64,000 nt of DNA. Source: Toxorhynchites rutilus septentrionalis. Lineage: Eukaryota > Arthropoda > Insecta > Diptera > Culicidae. This document shows, piece after piece, positions 11,091 through 23,757 of this stretch (its first letter is position 1; each line of letters starts with the position of its first letter). Position numbers and translations under genes: made by a program. Under the pieces are notes generated by a model. That model searched no databases, was not told where the DNA came from, and was given only the letters and a program-made list of their open reading frames with translations. The stretch covers positions 9,209,380-9,273,379 of the forward strand of contig NC_073746.1 in assembly GCF_029784135.1 (NCBI RefSeq). The letters run 5' to 3'.

Positions 11091-12200
11091 CCTATGGATT
11101 TTAATTTGGTCAAAATTTGTCGACGCCAAGTTAGATCGTACGCCTTCTCGAGGTCAAAGTAATTGCGTAAGTATGTTGTTTTCTTAAAAAAGCGGGCTGA
11201 ATATCGGACTCTAGGATAGTTAAACTATCAATCGCAGATCGACCACGGCGGAAGCCGAATTGGTAGTTGGATAGAATTTTGTTAGTTTCAATGTACCAGG
11301 TTAGTCTTTTATTCACAATTCTTTCAAGTAGTTTACAAATGCAGTTTGTTAGGGATATAGGCCGATAGCTGGATGTTTTAGGAGGATATTTACTATGTTT
11401 TATAATAGGAATCAATAGTGAAAGGCGCCATTCATTAGGAAACACTTTTTGTGACCATCTGCGATCGTGAAATCTCAGTAGATATGTGCTAGCAGATTGA
11501 GGTAAATGCTTCAACATTTCATAATGAATCATGTCAATTCCTGGAGAGGATCCTTTACACAAATTTAGGGCAGATCTAAATTCAAGTGAAGTAAATGATT
11601 TGTTGTAAGATTAATTGTTAACTGTCACTGTTAACTGCGATTTTTCAGTTTTTGATTTGTGTCTTTGAAAAGATGGCGTGTAATTTTACTCGTGATACTC
11701 GTGAAAAGTGCAGTGAAAGTGAAAATTTCAGTAATGTCAGCAAAATTTGTTACAACAGAGTTATTTTGTTTCAAGGATGCTATACGACTGGATTGATGTT
11801 TCCCACTAATACTTCTTATTTGTTTCCAAACATGAGATTGTGGAACATTTGAGTTGATTGCATTGACCATTTTTTTCCAAGATTGTTTGCTATGATATCG
11901 TGTAAGAGCTCTTGTTTTTGATTTAGCTATTTTATACTGCTTTTCATTATCGGACGTTGGGTGTTTTTTGAAGAAGTTCAACTTTTTTTTATCGATCTTT
12001 GATTGATTGTGATATTGCCTCATTCCACCGAGATACGGATCTGCGTCCGACTTTGAATGAAGACTTTTGGATAGATTTATTTGCAGCATTTAAAACGGAG
12101 TCAACAATATGTGCATTTTGATCATCAATAGATTTGATGAAAAATACTTCGTCAAATTCTACAAGATATGAAAACTTTTCCCAATTTGCAGTCTTCAAAA
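11091..12200 (-). pseudogene. Old LINE: pre-RT linker and first RT motifs
   Basis: From 12200 the minus strand reads the pre-RT linker (RYHSKQSWKKMVNAIN; VWKQIRSISGKH). RT motifs follow: GSSPGIDMIHYEMLKHLP, SSYRPISLTNCICKLLERIV, NYQFGFRRGRSAIDSL and FDLEKAYDLTWR (motif A). At least two frameshifts separate these blocks. Reading ends at 11091, where the ITmD37E fragment begins. Endonuclease motifs were not found upstream. Confidence 0.85.
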
Positions 12201-13514
12201 TCCAATGAGGCTGCTTTTCATCGTGAAAGCTTCAAACTCACTGTAATATTTGGAAGCATTTCTCAGAATTTCAATTTCACGATGAACAAACATTTGGCAT
12301 CGTCCAGGTTAATTCCACGCAACTTCAAATGTCCATGGAATCCTGGCATGACTCGCTTTCAGAAACTTAGTCATAAAAATTTGTCAGTTTGGGAATCAAT
12401 GTTTTCAGGCACTACGCCACTGATTAGGCATGAATGATATCCGCTCGTTGTGGTGTGCTTGCTAGCTCGCTCGCAACTGTGGCCTCTAGCCCTGACAAGG
12501 GCCCTTGTGGAAAGGAACTCTACTCCGCACTCCTCCTTCACATGTCTCGTGAAAGACAATTCATTCCCCGCTCAACGCTCTCTGACAACGATGTTGCTTC
12601 GATATTTCCATAAATTGAACCGTTTAGGGATTAGGAAATTGTAATGTATGTCAACCAAGTCATAGGGAATTTCCGATTCGATTGGTATGTAAATCATCAG
12701 AATCCGTTCACTGTGAAAAAAGTTATTATGGTTAACTGTATCTCATCAAAACGTGACCTGATTTCTGATTTGGCACCCTTCCTGAAAGATGTAGTTCTAT
12801 ATGTAATATAAACAATTTATTAAAATTTTCATAAACAAAAACCAATGTGTGTTCCCGCTCGACATTAGTCTCGAAGACAATCAAGCGATTCAAGCAGCTT
12901 GGTCACGGTAAGCTCCACCTAAAAAGTGGCGAAAAGCAGACCATTTCAATTTTTATGAAACCCAAAATCAGTCAATAGAGCCGAAATCACTCTTGCGAGA
13001 CTCCAAAACATTCAATGATTCTAGAAGCACATTGGGAATGAAAATTGGTCTTTTCAGCATTGCAGCGAATGAAAAATATTCATTGGCCTGACTCTGTATT
13101 TACACCATAAGTGGCTGAAATCGTATGATACTATGATACTATTTTTGTTTATTTGAAACTCATTAAGTTTAAAATAAATACGAGATATAGAGAGAAGGAG
13201 GAATGAGTGAACACACATATTTTTTTTTTGCAGATGATAATACAAGATTACATATAAAATATCGCCAATGCACCTGAAAACATATTCAAACAAAATGAAA
13301 TCTGACAATAGATATTCCACAAGGATAGAAGATTGTGCTTGCGAGCTTCCATTTGCTCTATAGAACCTCCCAGTAAGACCTTTTACTGCCGAGATAATTT
13401 TGATTGAAATCAAAATTACATTTTCATCTTTAATAATCGATATTTCAAGATCTTGATCAGAATCGACAGTATGTTTTGAAAATCCGATAAAATTCTGTAC
13501 AGGTTTGCAACTAT
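12201..13514. other. Unassigned, AT-rich
   Basis: There are no recognised genes. Short open frames at 12371-12644 and 13054-13694 lack family motifs and are rich in low-complexity sequence. This may include unrecognised 5' parts of the old LINE. Confidence 0.5.
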
Positions 13515-13941
13515 TACAGGTAAACTTCGATTTAACGTACATTTCTCTTCCACAATTGTGCGTTGTATCGAATTGTACGTTATATCGTTATATATTAACT
13601 CAGGAACATAGCTTATATTACTTTTTTGTGTTGTAGTTTGGGTGAGGTAAATAAATAATGCTGAAAAAGTTGAACTAAAAGATGAAGCCAACATTCCTCA
13701 TGATGTTTCCTTTCATACTGCTCGATTCATTTAGCATCCGGAATCATAAACCAGTTGTATCTCGAGATTGGTTAAAAGTACAGGCCCCCAAATGACGTTT
13801 GTTGAACCTGTGAGATTGACATGAAACTCTCAGTACCTATTCCAGAAAATGTTTTTTTAAAAATTGAACATGTGTACGTTATATCGAGGTAAAATGTACG
13901 TTATATCGAATGACGTTTTATCGAGGGTAGGTTCTCCTGTA
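13515..13941. mobile_element. MITE with TACAGG ends (pogo/Tc1-type)
   Basis: The ends read TACAGGTAAACTTCGATTTA inward from 13515 and TACAGGAGAACCTACC inward from 13941 on the other strand. Internal GTACGTTATATCGA motifs repeat at both ends. The length is about 427 bp with no ORF. TA-flanked ends of this kind fit non-autonomous pogo/Tigger-like elements. Confidence 0.6.
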
Positions 13942-14157
13942 TTTCGATGAGTGAATTAAACATTTTAAATTTTTGATAATGTTTTAGAAAATATACTCAC
14001 ATTATACACACAATGTATACATTTTTGTACACACAAAATCATTTTTCAAATATTGCAGTAAGTACCAAAGTAGGGATGACAATTTCTACCATATTGCACC
14101 AAACACCCTGCAAATGAATGAATTGGTGATTGGATACCTCTCGCTAACGACGACTTT

Positions 14158-14480
14158 CATGCCAACTCGACTGGCCGTTGGCAGCATCATCTCAGATTGC
14201 AGTGGAACGTTGTGGGTGTAAAGACATGGGTTATGTAAGCAACTTTGCATACATGAAATATTCGACAAATAGTTAGACTACTTTTTTGAAAAGCCAAATT
14301 TTTTTCTTAATTTTTTACAAAAATTTATAACTTAAAAACTATGATGCCTACAAAATTCTTGTCAAAGGATGAAATGTAGTAAATAATTTAAATTTTCACA
14401 AAAAAATACCAAAGATTTTTTGGAAAAAAATTTGACAAAAAAGTTGAAAAGTAAAAAAAGTAAAAAGTAAAAAAAAATAT
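14158..14480 (+). repeat. Left arm of a large inverted dispersed repeat
   Basis: This segment is the diverged reverse complement of 16855-17165. Shared landmarks include CATGCCAA, GTTGGCAGCA, CAACGTTGTGGGTGTAAA-type sequence, AAGCAACTTTGCATAC and CATCCTTTGACAAGAATTTTGTAGG. The arms enclose the DD41D mariner, the microsatellite and a SINE. Confidence 0.65.
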
Positions 14481-14485
14481 ATATA

Positions 14486-15968
<1,483 letters not shown>

Positions 15969-16144
15969 GCCCTAACAATTTCCAACAAGTCGTCCACACA
16001 TCGGAAGATGGGCACTTTTACAGGGAAATAGTTTTTGAACAACAACTTTTCCATGTTTTCTTTGAAAAAAAAAACAACTTATCCTTATTTTGTTTAAAGT
16101 CAAGATAGCGATATACTGTATTCGACAAAGTTTTGAATCATGTT

Positions 16145-16605
16145 TTTTTTATCCCATTTATTTATTTAAGGCTCATTAGCTTTTTAGATGTAACAGAGCC
16201 GAATTTTTATCGTGTACATGTCACATGGTTGTCATATCTATAATTAGTACATTACACAGTTGTCATTCGCCAGTATTCGTTCTATACTATTACATATGGT
16301 ACATTCACACACACTTTCTGTTCTTCCATTATCCAGTTGGACCACCGGACAGCGGAGACAGTTGATTGATCATTGTTGAGTTATTTATAGAACAGCAGCC
16401 CGATGTGTCTTGCAGAGCAGAGCAGTTGTATGGATGAATCTATGTTATTTCGACCGTGGATCGATCTCCATCGCTGATGATTGTTGCGTGGACGTAGTTA
16501 TTATGTAACAACGCAAAGATGGTCAATGAGGGCCCTGAGTTTTGAACTTACGATCGATCGCTTACTAAGCGAACGCGCAACCAATGTGGCTACGGAGACC
16601 CCCGG
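16145..16605 (-). mobile_element. tRNA-headed SINE, copy 2
   Basis: This is homologous over its length to 2562-3060, with the same tRNA-like head (minus strand, starting near 16605) and the same GGCTC...GAGCC tail. It is flanked by the 12-bp duplication TTGAATCATGTT at 16133-16144 and 16606-16617. Divergence from copy 1 is visible as small indels, so neither is very young. Confidence 0.85.
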
Positions 16606-16854
16606 TTGAATCATGTTAAAATATAAACTTTTGTCGAAGACATCAACTTTCTATTTTTTATAGTTTTTGGTCATTTTTGTACGAAGACTCCTGCAAAAAA
16701 TTATATTTTGCTCGTAACATTTTTGTGTGTAAATTCTCACGTTTGACATTTTCTTGACATGTTTCTAAATAGTTGGAAATTGTAAGGGCTATTCATATAT
16801 ATATTTTTAGGAATTTAACAAAAAAATACGTTTTTGAGTAAAAGGAATTTTAAT

Positions 16855-17165
16855 TTTCGAAATAACTTTTTTGTCAGCGAAATTTGTTTCCAAAAAGTTT
16901 TTGGTATTTTTTGTGAAAATTTAAATAATTTCCTACATTTCATCCTTTGACAAGAATTTTGTAGGTATCATAGTTTTTAATTGATAATAATTTTTTTTAA
17001 ATTAAGAAAAAAAATTGTTTTTTTCCAAAAAGTAGTCTAATTATTTTTCGAATATTTCAAGTATGCAAAGTTGCTTAAATTACCCATGTATTTACACCCA
17101 CAACGTTTCACTACTATCTGAGATGGTGCTGCCAACTCCTTAGGTGAATTGGCATGAAATTCGTC
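16855..17165 (-). repeat. Right arm of the inverted dispersed repeat
   Basis: This is the diverged reverse complement of 14158-14480. A short open frame on the minus strand (17037-17279; 80 codons) crosses the outer part of this arm, but I recognise no family. Related sequence also occurs at about 61320-61380. Confidence 0.65.
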
Positions 17166-17279
17166 AAACAGTTTCATTGTCCGGTAATTTTTGACATCTT
17201 CAAGGCAGAACACACTGACCCCACACTTTAAAGAGAATGCGCCTAAAATATCAGGAAGTGATAAGTCTTTTTTGTTCAA

Positions 17280-19420
17280 CTTGTTGTTGGAATGCTCTTT
17301 TAGCGCTTATTTATAACTATCTTCTTCAGCACTACCGAGCATTTATATTTTTTAGAGAGACTCAACAGCACCCATTAAACCTGATATGATACCGAACAAA
17401 ACTTGCTAACAGTATTTCACCAGCTAGACAAAATTGTCTATGTATGACCCAAATACCAAGCACAACTTCATCAAAATATCTATAACCAACATCAATACCG
17501 TTGACGATGCTGTAAAGGTGCACAACTCTCCGTTCCGCGCATAAATAATTTTCTGCTGACAGTGCTCCAGGGTCCACGATGTGATAATGAATGTTACACT
17601 TTCATAAGCGTTTGTCACATACTATGTATCTTCACGCAGATACAACCCTGCTTCGAGAAACACAGCCAGCGTTTCAGCGGATCAGTGGTTCAGGGCTCAG
17701 TTATGACGACATCCATCAAGGTAGAATAATTTATCGTACATACATAAAAAATAACATTCTCGGTGTAACTTTTTCGCGAGAATGTCGATACCGATGAAAC
17801 ATGCTCTTTGGTGAAGCGGAAGTTGGCGAAAATAAAACCCGGCTGCTGATGAGTGTGACTGATCTGAAAATACTTGTCGTCTCTAGGCACATCCTTGAAA
17901 AAACTCATCAAGCTTTTGGGACTGACAATATTTTTAACCGCAAAACATGAATATTCAAAAACAACTCGCATTTAAATTTCGGTTATAAAATAAGAAACAA
18001 AAATTGGTGCAAATTTATTCCACCAACTCGAAATGATGAATCGCATACAATGTGCTCGGAGCAGCAGCGGAACGGAAACCGAAGCGAATGAGCTCACATC
18101 AATCGTCCCGGCGTTTTTCACGAAAAACGATTGGAATTTTACCGCTCGGAGGAAAATACATCATCTCGGCGATATTTATTATGCATGACGTTGTAGAAAA
18201 ACGAAGACTTTTGCCCACTTTGGCTTCATCATCGCCACCCACCCCCCGTCAGCAAATGCAGAACTGACTTTTAGGTGGGATGTATTGTTGCCAGGTTGAT
18301 TGCAAAGTACAGGGAGCTGCTAGAAACACAGCGAAAGATGAATTAAACGTCATGCTGTACATGCATTAGTCATGCGCTCCATACCGTCCATATCGAATCC
18401 CGCGCTGGTGACTTATTATTCAATGATGACAAGCAGTCTATACACCTGGGAGTGTTCAAATATCAATATGTTATATATATATTTTGTCTTTAATCACGTC
18501 GAGTCGGCTTGAGGTTCTGGCGCTCTGAAACTGGGCTAAAACCGTACCTATATCAATTTATGCTGTGAAAGCTTTTTGCATTTGAATACATCAACTGCTA
18601 TCGTGTTCGAGAGCGAGGAAGTGAAACAGAGCATCCGAATCGCTGGACCTCCATTGCTCCATTCAGAGCGAATATTCAAAAGCTGCATTAGGATATTCAT
18701 GAGATCCATAACGAGCTCGGTGTGTATGTGAAAAGTACCGGAATAGTTGATTCAGAATTCAATTCCGATCGCTCCACATCCGTTCGTTTCGCCTTTCAAA
18801 CAGATCTTTCCAGCAAAAAGTGATGCCGAGCAGTAGCAGAGTTCTCGGAAAAGCTTCTCCGGCAAATCGCTCCATTTTCGAGGCTCACGCTGATGGCTGC
18901 TGTGTTCCATTACGATTCGTCTCGGAGCACAAACGCTATTTAATTCTAATACCACTTCGGACCAAAATAGAACTCACTTCTTCAGCGCTCTAGCCTTCTA
19001 TATTTCGCAATCCTCTCGTACCGGAATTAGCATATGGCGAATGCAGAGTACAAGCCTTCCGGATGGGCTTCGAAAAGAATGCTGATGTGAATTGAGTGGT
19101 GCCTTCTCTAAGACTAGCCGTGGCACACATTATACCAACATTTCTTTTCCAGCAGTTCCTACAGGTGCTTAAATTCCGGAAAATGTTAGGTACAAAAGTA
19201 GCTATGTATTAAAAGGTTTAACATCCTCAAATTATGGAAACTAAGCATTCAAGTGGCATGAAAGTAATCATCTGTTGTAAGTCATCTAACGAATGATCTG
19301 TAATCGTAACTAAGCTTGGATATGCCAGGCACTTTGGAATTTGTTCTTGAACATACTACAGCTACTGGTGTCCCGAAATTCTCGAAATATCACCGAATAG
19401 AAAATGCTCTTGCGCCATGC
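17280..19420. other. No recognised gene
   Basis: This is mixed-composition, apparently low-repeat sequence. Open frames at 17362-17577, 17690-17971 (minus) and 18052-18267 (plus) carry no motif I can name. It could be host intron or intergenic DNA; nothing marks exons. Confidence 0.5.
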
Positions 19421-19556
19421 TCTTGAGATTGCCAACGAAGCAACACGATTACAAGAAGCATGCCATGATAATTTAATGCTCTGTAGTTTGTCTAAATATA
19501 TCTTTCTTGTTTGATCGTTCACTAGTTTAGTCGCATTTTATTTTCACTCCCTTCCA
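19421..19556 (+). repeat. copia 5' LTR
   Basis: It begins TCTTGAGATTGCC, where the 3' copy has TGTTGAGATTGCC, and ends CTCCCTTCCA. Apart from the first dinucleotide the two LTRs look identical, which suggests a young insertion. Confidence 0.85.
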
Positions 19557-19558
19557 AG

Positions 19559-19571
19559 TGGTTATGGGCCC
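19559..19571 (+). other. copia primer-binding site (initiator tRNA-Met)
   Basis: TGGTTATGGGCCC lies immediately after the LTR and is complementary to the internal region of initiator tRNA-Met, as in copia-type elements. Confidence 0.8.
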
Positions 19572-19635
19572 AGAACTAGGTGCCTAGCAACGATAATCAA
19601 CATCCGTGAAAATTTTTTCCTGAAGCGAAGCCGAA

Positions 19636-22600
19636 ATGGAGAAGATCCAGTTTCCGAAGCTAAATGGAGAAAATTACAGCAGCTGGAAGTTCAGCACCGA
19701 GCTGCTGCTGATCCGGGAGAATTTGTGGAAGTTCGTCACCCAAGCGAGACCTGCCGATCAAGCTGCGACGACGGCGGATCCGGGAAACATTGCTGAGTTG
19801 GAAGATTGGAACTACGGGGACCAGCGAGCACGAGCCACGATCGGGCTCTTGATGGAGAGCAACCAGCATGGCCTCATCAAGCAGACAATGACCGCTCGTG
19901 AAGCCTGGAAAAAGCTTGGGGACCATTTTGAGAAGCCAACCCTGACTTCCAAAGTGTCCTTATTGCGAAACCTGATTACGAAACGGTACAGTGAGGGCGA
20001 GGACATGGAGAAGCACGTCGTCGGAATGGAAGAAATCTTCGAGCGTCTCTCCTTGGCGGACCTGAAACTGGACGAAAAGCTGCAGGTGGCGATTGTGTTG
20101 AGTAGCCTCCCGAAATCTTTCAACACGCTGACGACGGCCCTCGAGAGCAGGGCGGACGACGAGCTCACTTTGGAGTTGGTGAAAAGGAAGCTCATCGACG
20201 AGGTAACGAAAACCGGTAGCTATGGCAACAAGACCGGTTTGCGGGCAGGTTCTGGTAAGAAGCCACTTACTTGCCACTACTGCCAAAAACCGGGGCACAA
20301 ACAGCGAGAGTGTCGGAAGTTGGCCAGTGACCGAGAAGAGGAGAACCGGAACGACCAGGAAAACCGGAAAACCCGCAAAACTTCGTCCAGGGCAAAGGCG
20401 GTTCGTGAAGATAGGAGCGAAGCCACCTTCATGGCCAGAGGAGCAGTTGAAGCAGCAGCCTGGGTCGTCGATTCCGGGGCGACATCGCACATGTGCGCCG
20501 AGATGGATTTTTTCGTGGACCTGGATGAAAATGTGAACGAACACGTGGTGCTCGCTGACGGCAAGACGACGGTTGCGAGGGGCAAAGGAACGTGTCGCAT
20601 CGGTTGCTGCGATCTTGAAGGTAAAAATCTGACAGTTAATCTTACAGATACGTTGTACGTACCGAATCTCGAGTCGAATTTGATTTCGGTGCGGAAGTTG
20701 GTCGAGAAGAAAGGAACCGTCATCTTCGATGCCAAGGGCTGCACCATTCTGAAGGATGAAAGGGTTGCAGCAAACGCGGTCGTTTCTGGTGGGTTGTACG
20801 TCTTGAAGAACGCCCACAGAGCGACGAAGGTGGAAGAAAAACGCCACACCGCCAACTGTCAGCACACGTGGCACAGAAGGATGGGTCATCGTGACAACGA
20901 GGCCTTGCAGGATTTGAAGAGGAAGAGCCTAGCGACAGGACTGCAAATCGAGGACTGTGGGCTGCGGATTCAGTGCGAGTGCTGTCTGGAGGGGAAATTT
21001 GCACGACTCCCGTTTCCCAAAGAAGCCAAGAAGAAATCGAAGCGCCCGTTGGATTTGGTCCATGTCGACGTGTGTGGGCCGATGAAAAATGTCACACAAG
21101 GTGGATGTCGCTACTATCTCACCGTGATTGACGACTATTCTCGCTACACGACGGTATATTTCCTACGTGAAAAATCCGATGCAGAGGACAAGCTGAAGGA
21201 CTTCGTGATGGAGATGAAGACCACCTTTGGCAGGCCGCCGAAGATCATCCGATCGGACAACGGCGGTGAATTCAAGAATCGAGCAATGGAAGACTTCTGC
21301 AGACGGGAAGGCATCCGGCAACAGTTTACCACACCGCACACCCCGCAGCAAAATGGTGTTGCGGAACGGAAAAATCGTTCTCTGAATGAGATGGCGAAGT
21401 GCATGCTGTTGGACGCGGACCTCCCGTTGCGATACTGGGCCGAAGCCGTGAATACTGCAAACTACCTCCAGAATCGGCTTCCTACCACGGCACTCCAGGT
21501 AACACCGTACGAGGCATGGTGGGACGAGAAACCGGATGTGAGCCATTTGCAGATTTTTGGCACCAAGGCATTTGTGTGGGTTCCCAAACAGAACAGATCG
21601 AAGTTTGATTCGAAGGCGGTGAAGATGACGTTCGTGGGCTATTCATCGCAACAGAAGGCGTACCGATTCCTGGACCTGATGACTGGCACCATTGTGAACA
21701 GCAGAGATGCACGATTTCTGACGATGGGCAACACCGGTCAGGATGAAGCGTCAGAAAATGGAAGTATCATCGAATGCTCGATCGGTGAACATGCTTTCCC
21801 GAAGACTAATAATTTTCCTACCGTTACAGGGGACGTTCATAGTGAGCAACCGGAGATTGAAGAGGAGTCTGATTCCGACGAAGAGGATGATCAAAACGAG
21901 ACGATCGATCCATACGTCGATTGCGATGCCACGCTCACCGATGGCAACGACGAGGATGAACGTCCCCCCAACGCACCAATTGAACCTGTGGCTCCAAGAA
22001 CGTCCAGCCGGACGACGAAGGGAGTGCCACCTCAAAGATATGGCGAAACAGGCCAGATTGCCATTCAGTAAGCCGCTGAGCCACGGACCATCGCAGAAGC
22101 CCTGGGTGGTCCAGAGCGAGAGCAGTGGAAGAAAGCAATGGACGAGGAGTTTGCTTCTCTACAGGAGAACAAAACTTGGGAAATCGTCCAGTTGCCCTCC
22201 AGCCGGAAACCAGTGGGCTGCCGCTGGATTTTCAAGAAAAAGCTGGATGAGCATGGCAACGTAGCAAGGTACAAGGCGCGTCTCGTGGCGAAAGGCTTCA
22301 GTCAGAAGTTTGGAAATGACTACGATGAAGTCTACGCGCCCGTAGCCAAAAACACGACATTTCGGGCACTTCTGGCTTTAGCTGCCCGGAGGATGATGGA
22401 TGTGAAGCACATCGACATCAAAACGGCGTACCTGTATGGAGAAATCAGCGAAGAAATCTTCATGCAGCAACCCCCCGGATACGAAACCGGAAATCGAAGC
22501 GAAGTTTGCAGCTTAAGGAGGAGTTTGTATGGACTCAAGCAAGCCGGACGGGTTTGGAACAGAACCATCACCGAAGTCCTGATGCAGCTGGGATACAAGC

Positions 22601-23623
22601 CAACGGAAGCTGACAACTGTCTTTTCGTGAGGAACGTTGACGGAGAGCTTTCGTTTATTTTGCTCTACGTCGACGATATGCTAATCGTATCATTTGGAGA
22701 TGACGAATACAGGCGAGTTTGCTCTTTCCTGGGGAAGAAATTCAAGATTTCCTGCCTTGGCAATGTGAAAAACTACCTTGGGATCCAGGTGGAACGGAAC
22801 GTGAGCGGAGATTTTCTGCTGTCGCAAGAAGGCTACATCAATCGGATCGTGGCTCGATTTAGTATGCAACAAGCGAAACCTTCACCGATACCGATGGATC
22901 CTGGTTACCCCAACATCACGCAAAAGGAGGAGAAAATGCCGAACAGTGAGAAGTACCAAAGTCGGTGCTTTGCTCTATGTTGCTGTTTGTACCAGACCAG
23001 ACTTGGCGATCACCGCGTCCATTCTCGGGCGCAGAGTAAGCAAGCCGACGGAAACCGACTGGTCGGAAGCAAAGCGAGCCCTGCGGTACTTGAAGGGTAC
23101 TGCCAACTTGCGGTTGAAGCTAGGAGGAGAGGGAAACCTTGAAGGCTATGCTGACGCGGATTGGGCAGGAGATCGCTCGGACCGGAAATCGAATTCCGGA
23201 TTTTTGTTCAAGCTTGGAGGTGGACCGATCGCGTGGACATCCCGGAAGCAGTCATGCGTTACGCTGTCATCGACCGAGGCAGAGTATGTAGCTCTGGCAG
23301 AAGCAACCAAGGAACTGCTGTGGCTCATCAAACTCATGCGAGGCCTCGGTGAAGAAGTCCACTACCCTGTTCTCATCCACGAGGACAACCAGAGTTGCAT
23401 CAGCATGCTGCAGAACGAAGGTGATACCCGCCGTACCAAACACACCGACACCAGGTTCAACCTCGTCCGTGATCTGAAGAAATCTGGAGTCCTGTGCGTT
23501 CGGTATTGTCCAACCGAATCCATGGAAGCAGATGCCCTGACAAAGCCGCTACCAAGGGAGAAGCTGGAGAGACTACGATCATCAATTGGCCTGCAACAGA
23601 TCGTGATTGAGGAGGAGTGTTGA
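19636..23623 (+). pseudogene. copia Gag-Pol, one stop and one frameshift
   Basis: The ATG at 19636 opens an 811-codon frame. In order: Gag (MEKIQFPKLNGENYSSW start), a CCHC knuckle (CHYCQKPGHKQREC, about residue 213), protease (VVDSGATSHMC), an integrase zinc region and core (HVDVCGPM, IRSDNGGEF). A TAA at 22069-22071 interrupts it, and the same frame continues through RT (RWIFKKKL, LYVDDMLIV) to about 22960. There a frameshift moves the reading to frame 2 for RNase H (DADWAGDRSDRKSNSGF, STEAEYVAL). The last codons (GAG GAG GAG TGT TGA) form the polypurine tract, and the stop lies inside the 3' LTR. The protein would form virus-like particles and integrate cDNA; this copy cannot. Confidence 0.92.
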
Positions 23624-23753
23624 GATTGCCAACGAAGCAACACGATTACAAGAAGCATGCCATGATAATTTAATGCTCTGTAGTTTGTCTAAATATATCT
23701 TTCTTGTTTGATCGTTCACTAGTTTAGTCGCATTTTATTTTCACTCCCTTCCA
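23618..23753 (+). repeat. copia 3' LTR
   Basis: It begins TGTTGAGATTGCC directly after the purine run GAGGAGGAG. The ORF stop codon (TGA, 23621-23623) is part of the LTR, so coding and replication signals overlap by 6 bp. Confidence 0.85.
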
Positions 23754-23757
23754 AGTG

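Larger units (their letters stand above)
1700..12200 (-). mobile_element. Old RNase H-bearing non-LTR retrotransposon, split by nested insertions
   Basis: A single degenerate LINE can be followed on the minus strand. The pre-RT linker and first RT motifs lie at 12200-11090, the post-RT region at 10420-10130 and 9895-9710, RNase H at 9705-9225, a linker at 5959-5913, a C-terminal zinc-binding segment at 4601-4411, and the end of the ORF plus 3' UTR at 2057-1700. The gaps between pieces are later insertions, and the reading continues across the clean ones when a single target duplication is counted. The 3' end is an A/T-rich tail reading AAATAAAATAAATAAAAA. The RNase H domain places it in the I superfamily; the exact clade is uncertain. 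Frameshifts and stops show it is dead. The endonuclease and any ORF1 were not recognised upstream of 12200. Confidence 0.8.
19421..23757 (+). mobile_element. Ty1/copia LTR retrotransposon
   Basis: Two near-identical LTRs of about 136-140 bp (19421-19556/60 and 23618-23753/57) bracket a gag-pol frame. A primer-binding site, TGGTTATGGGCCC, matches initiator tRNA-Met as in copia elements. The domain order is Gag-CCHC, protease, integrase, RT, RNase H, the copia order. No clear target duplication is seen. One stop and one frameshift make it inactive. Confidence 0.92.

Noticed and set aside
20222..20889. Long open frames on the strand opposite the copia gag-pol
   Set aside because: They are codon-usage shadows of the real plus-strand frame with no family motif.
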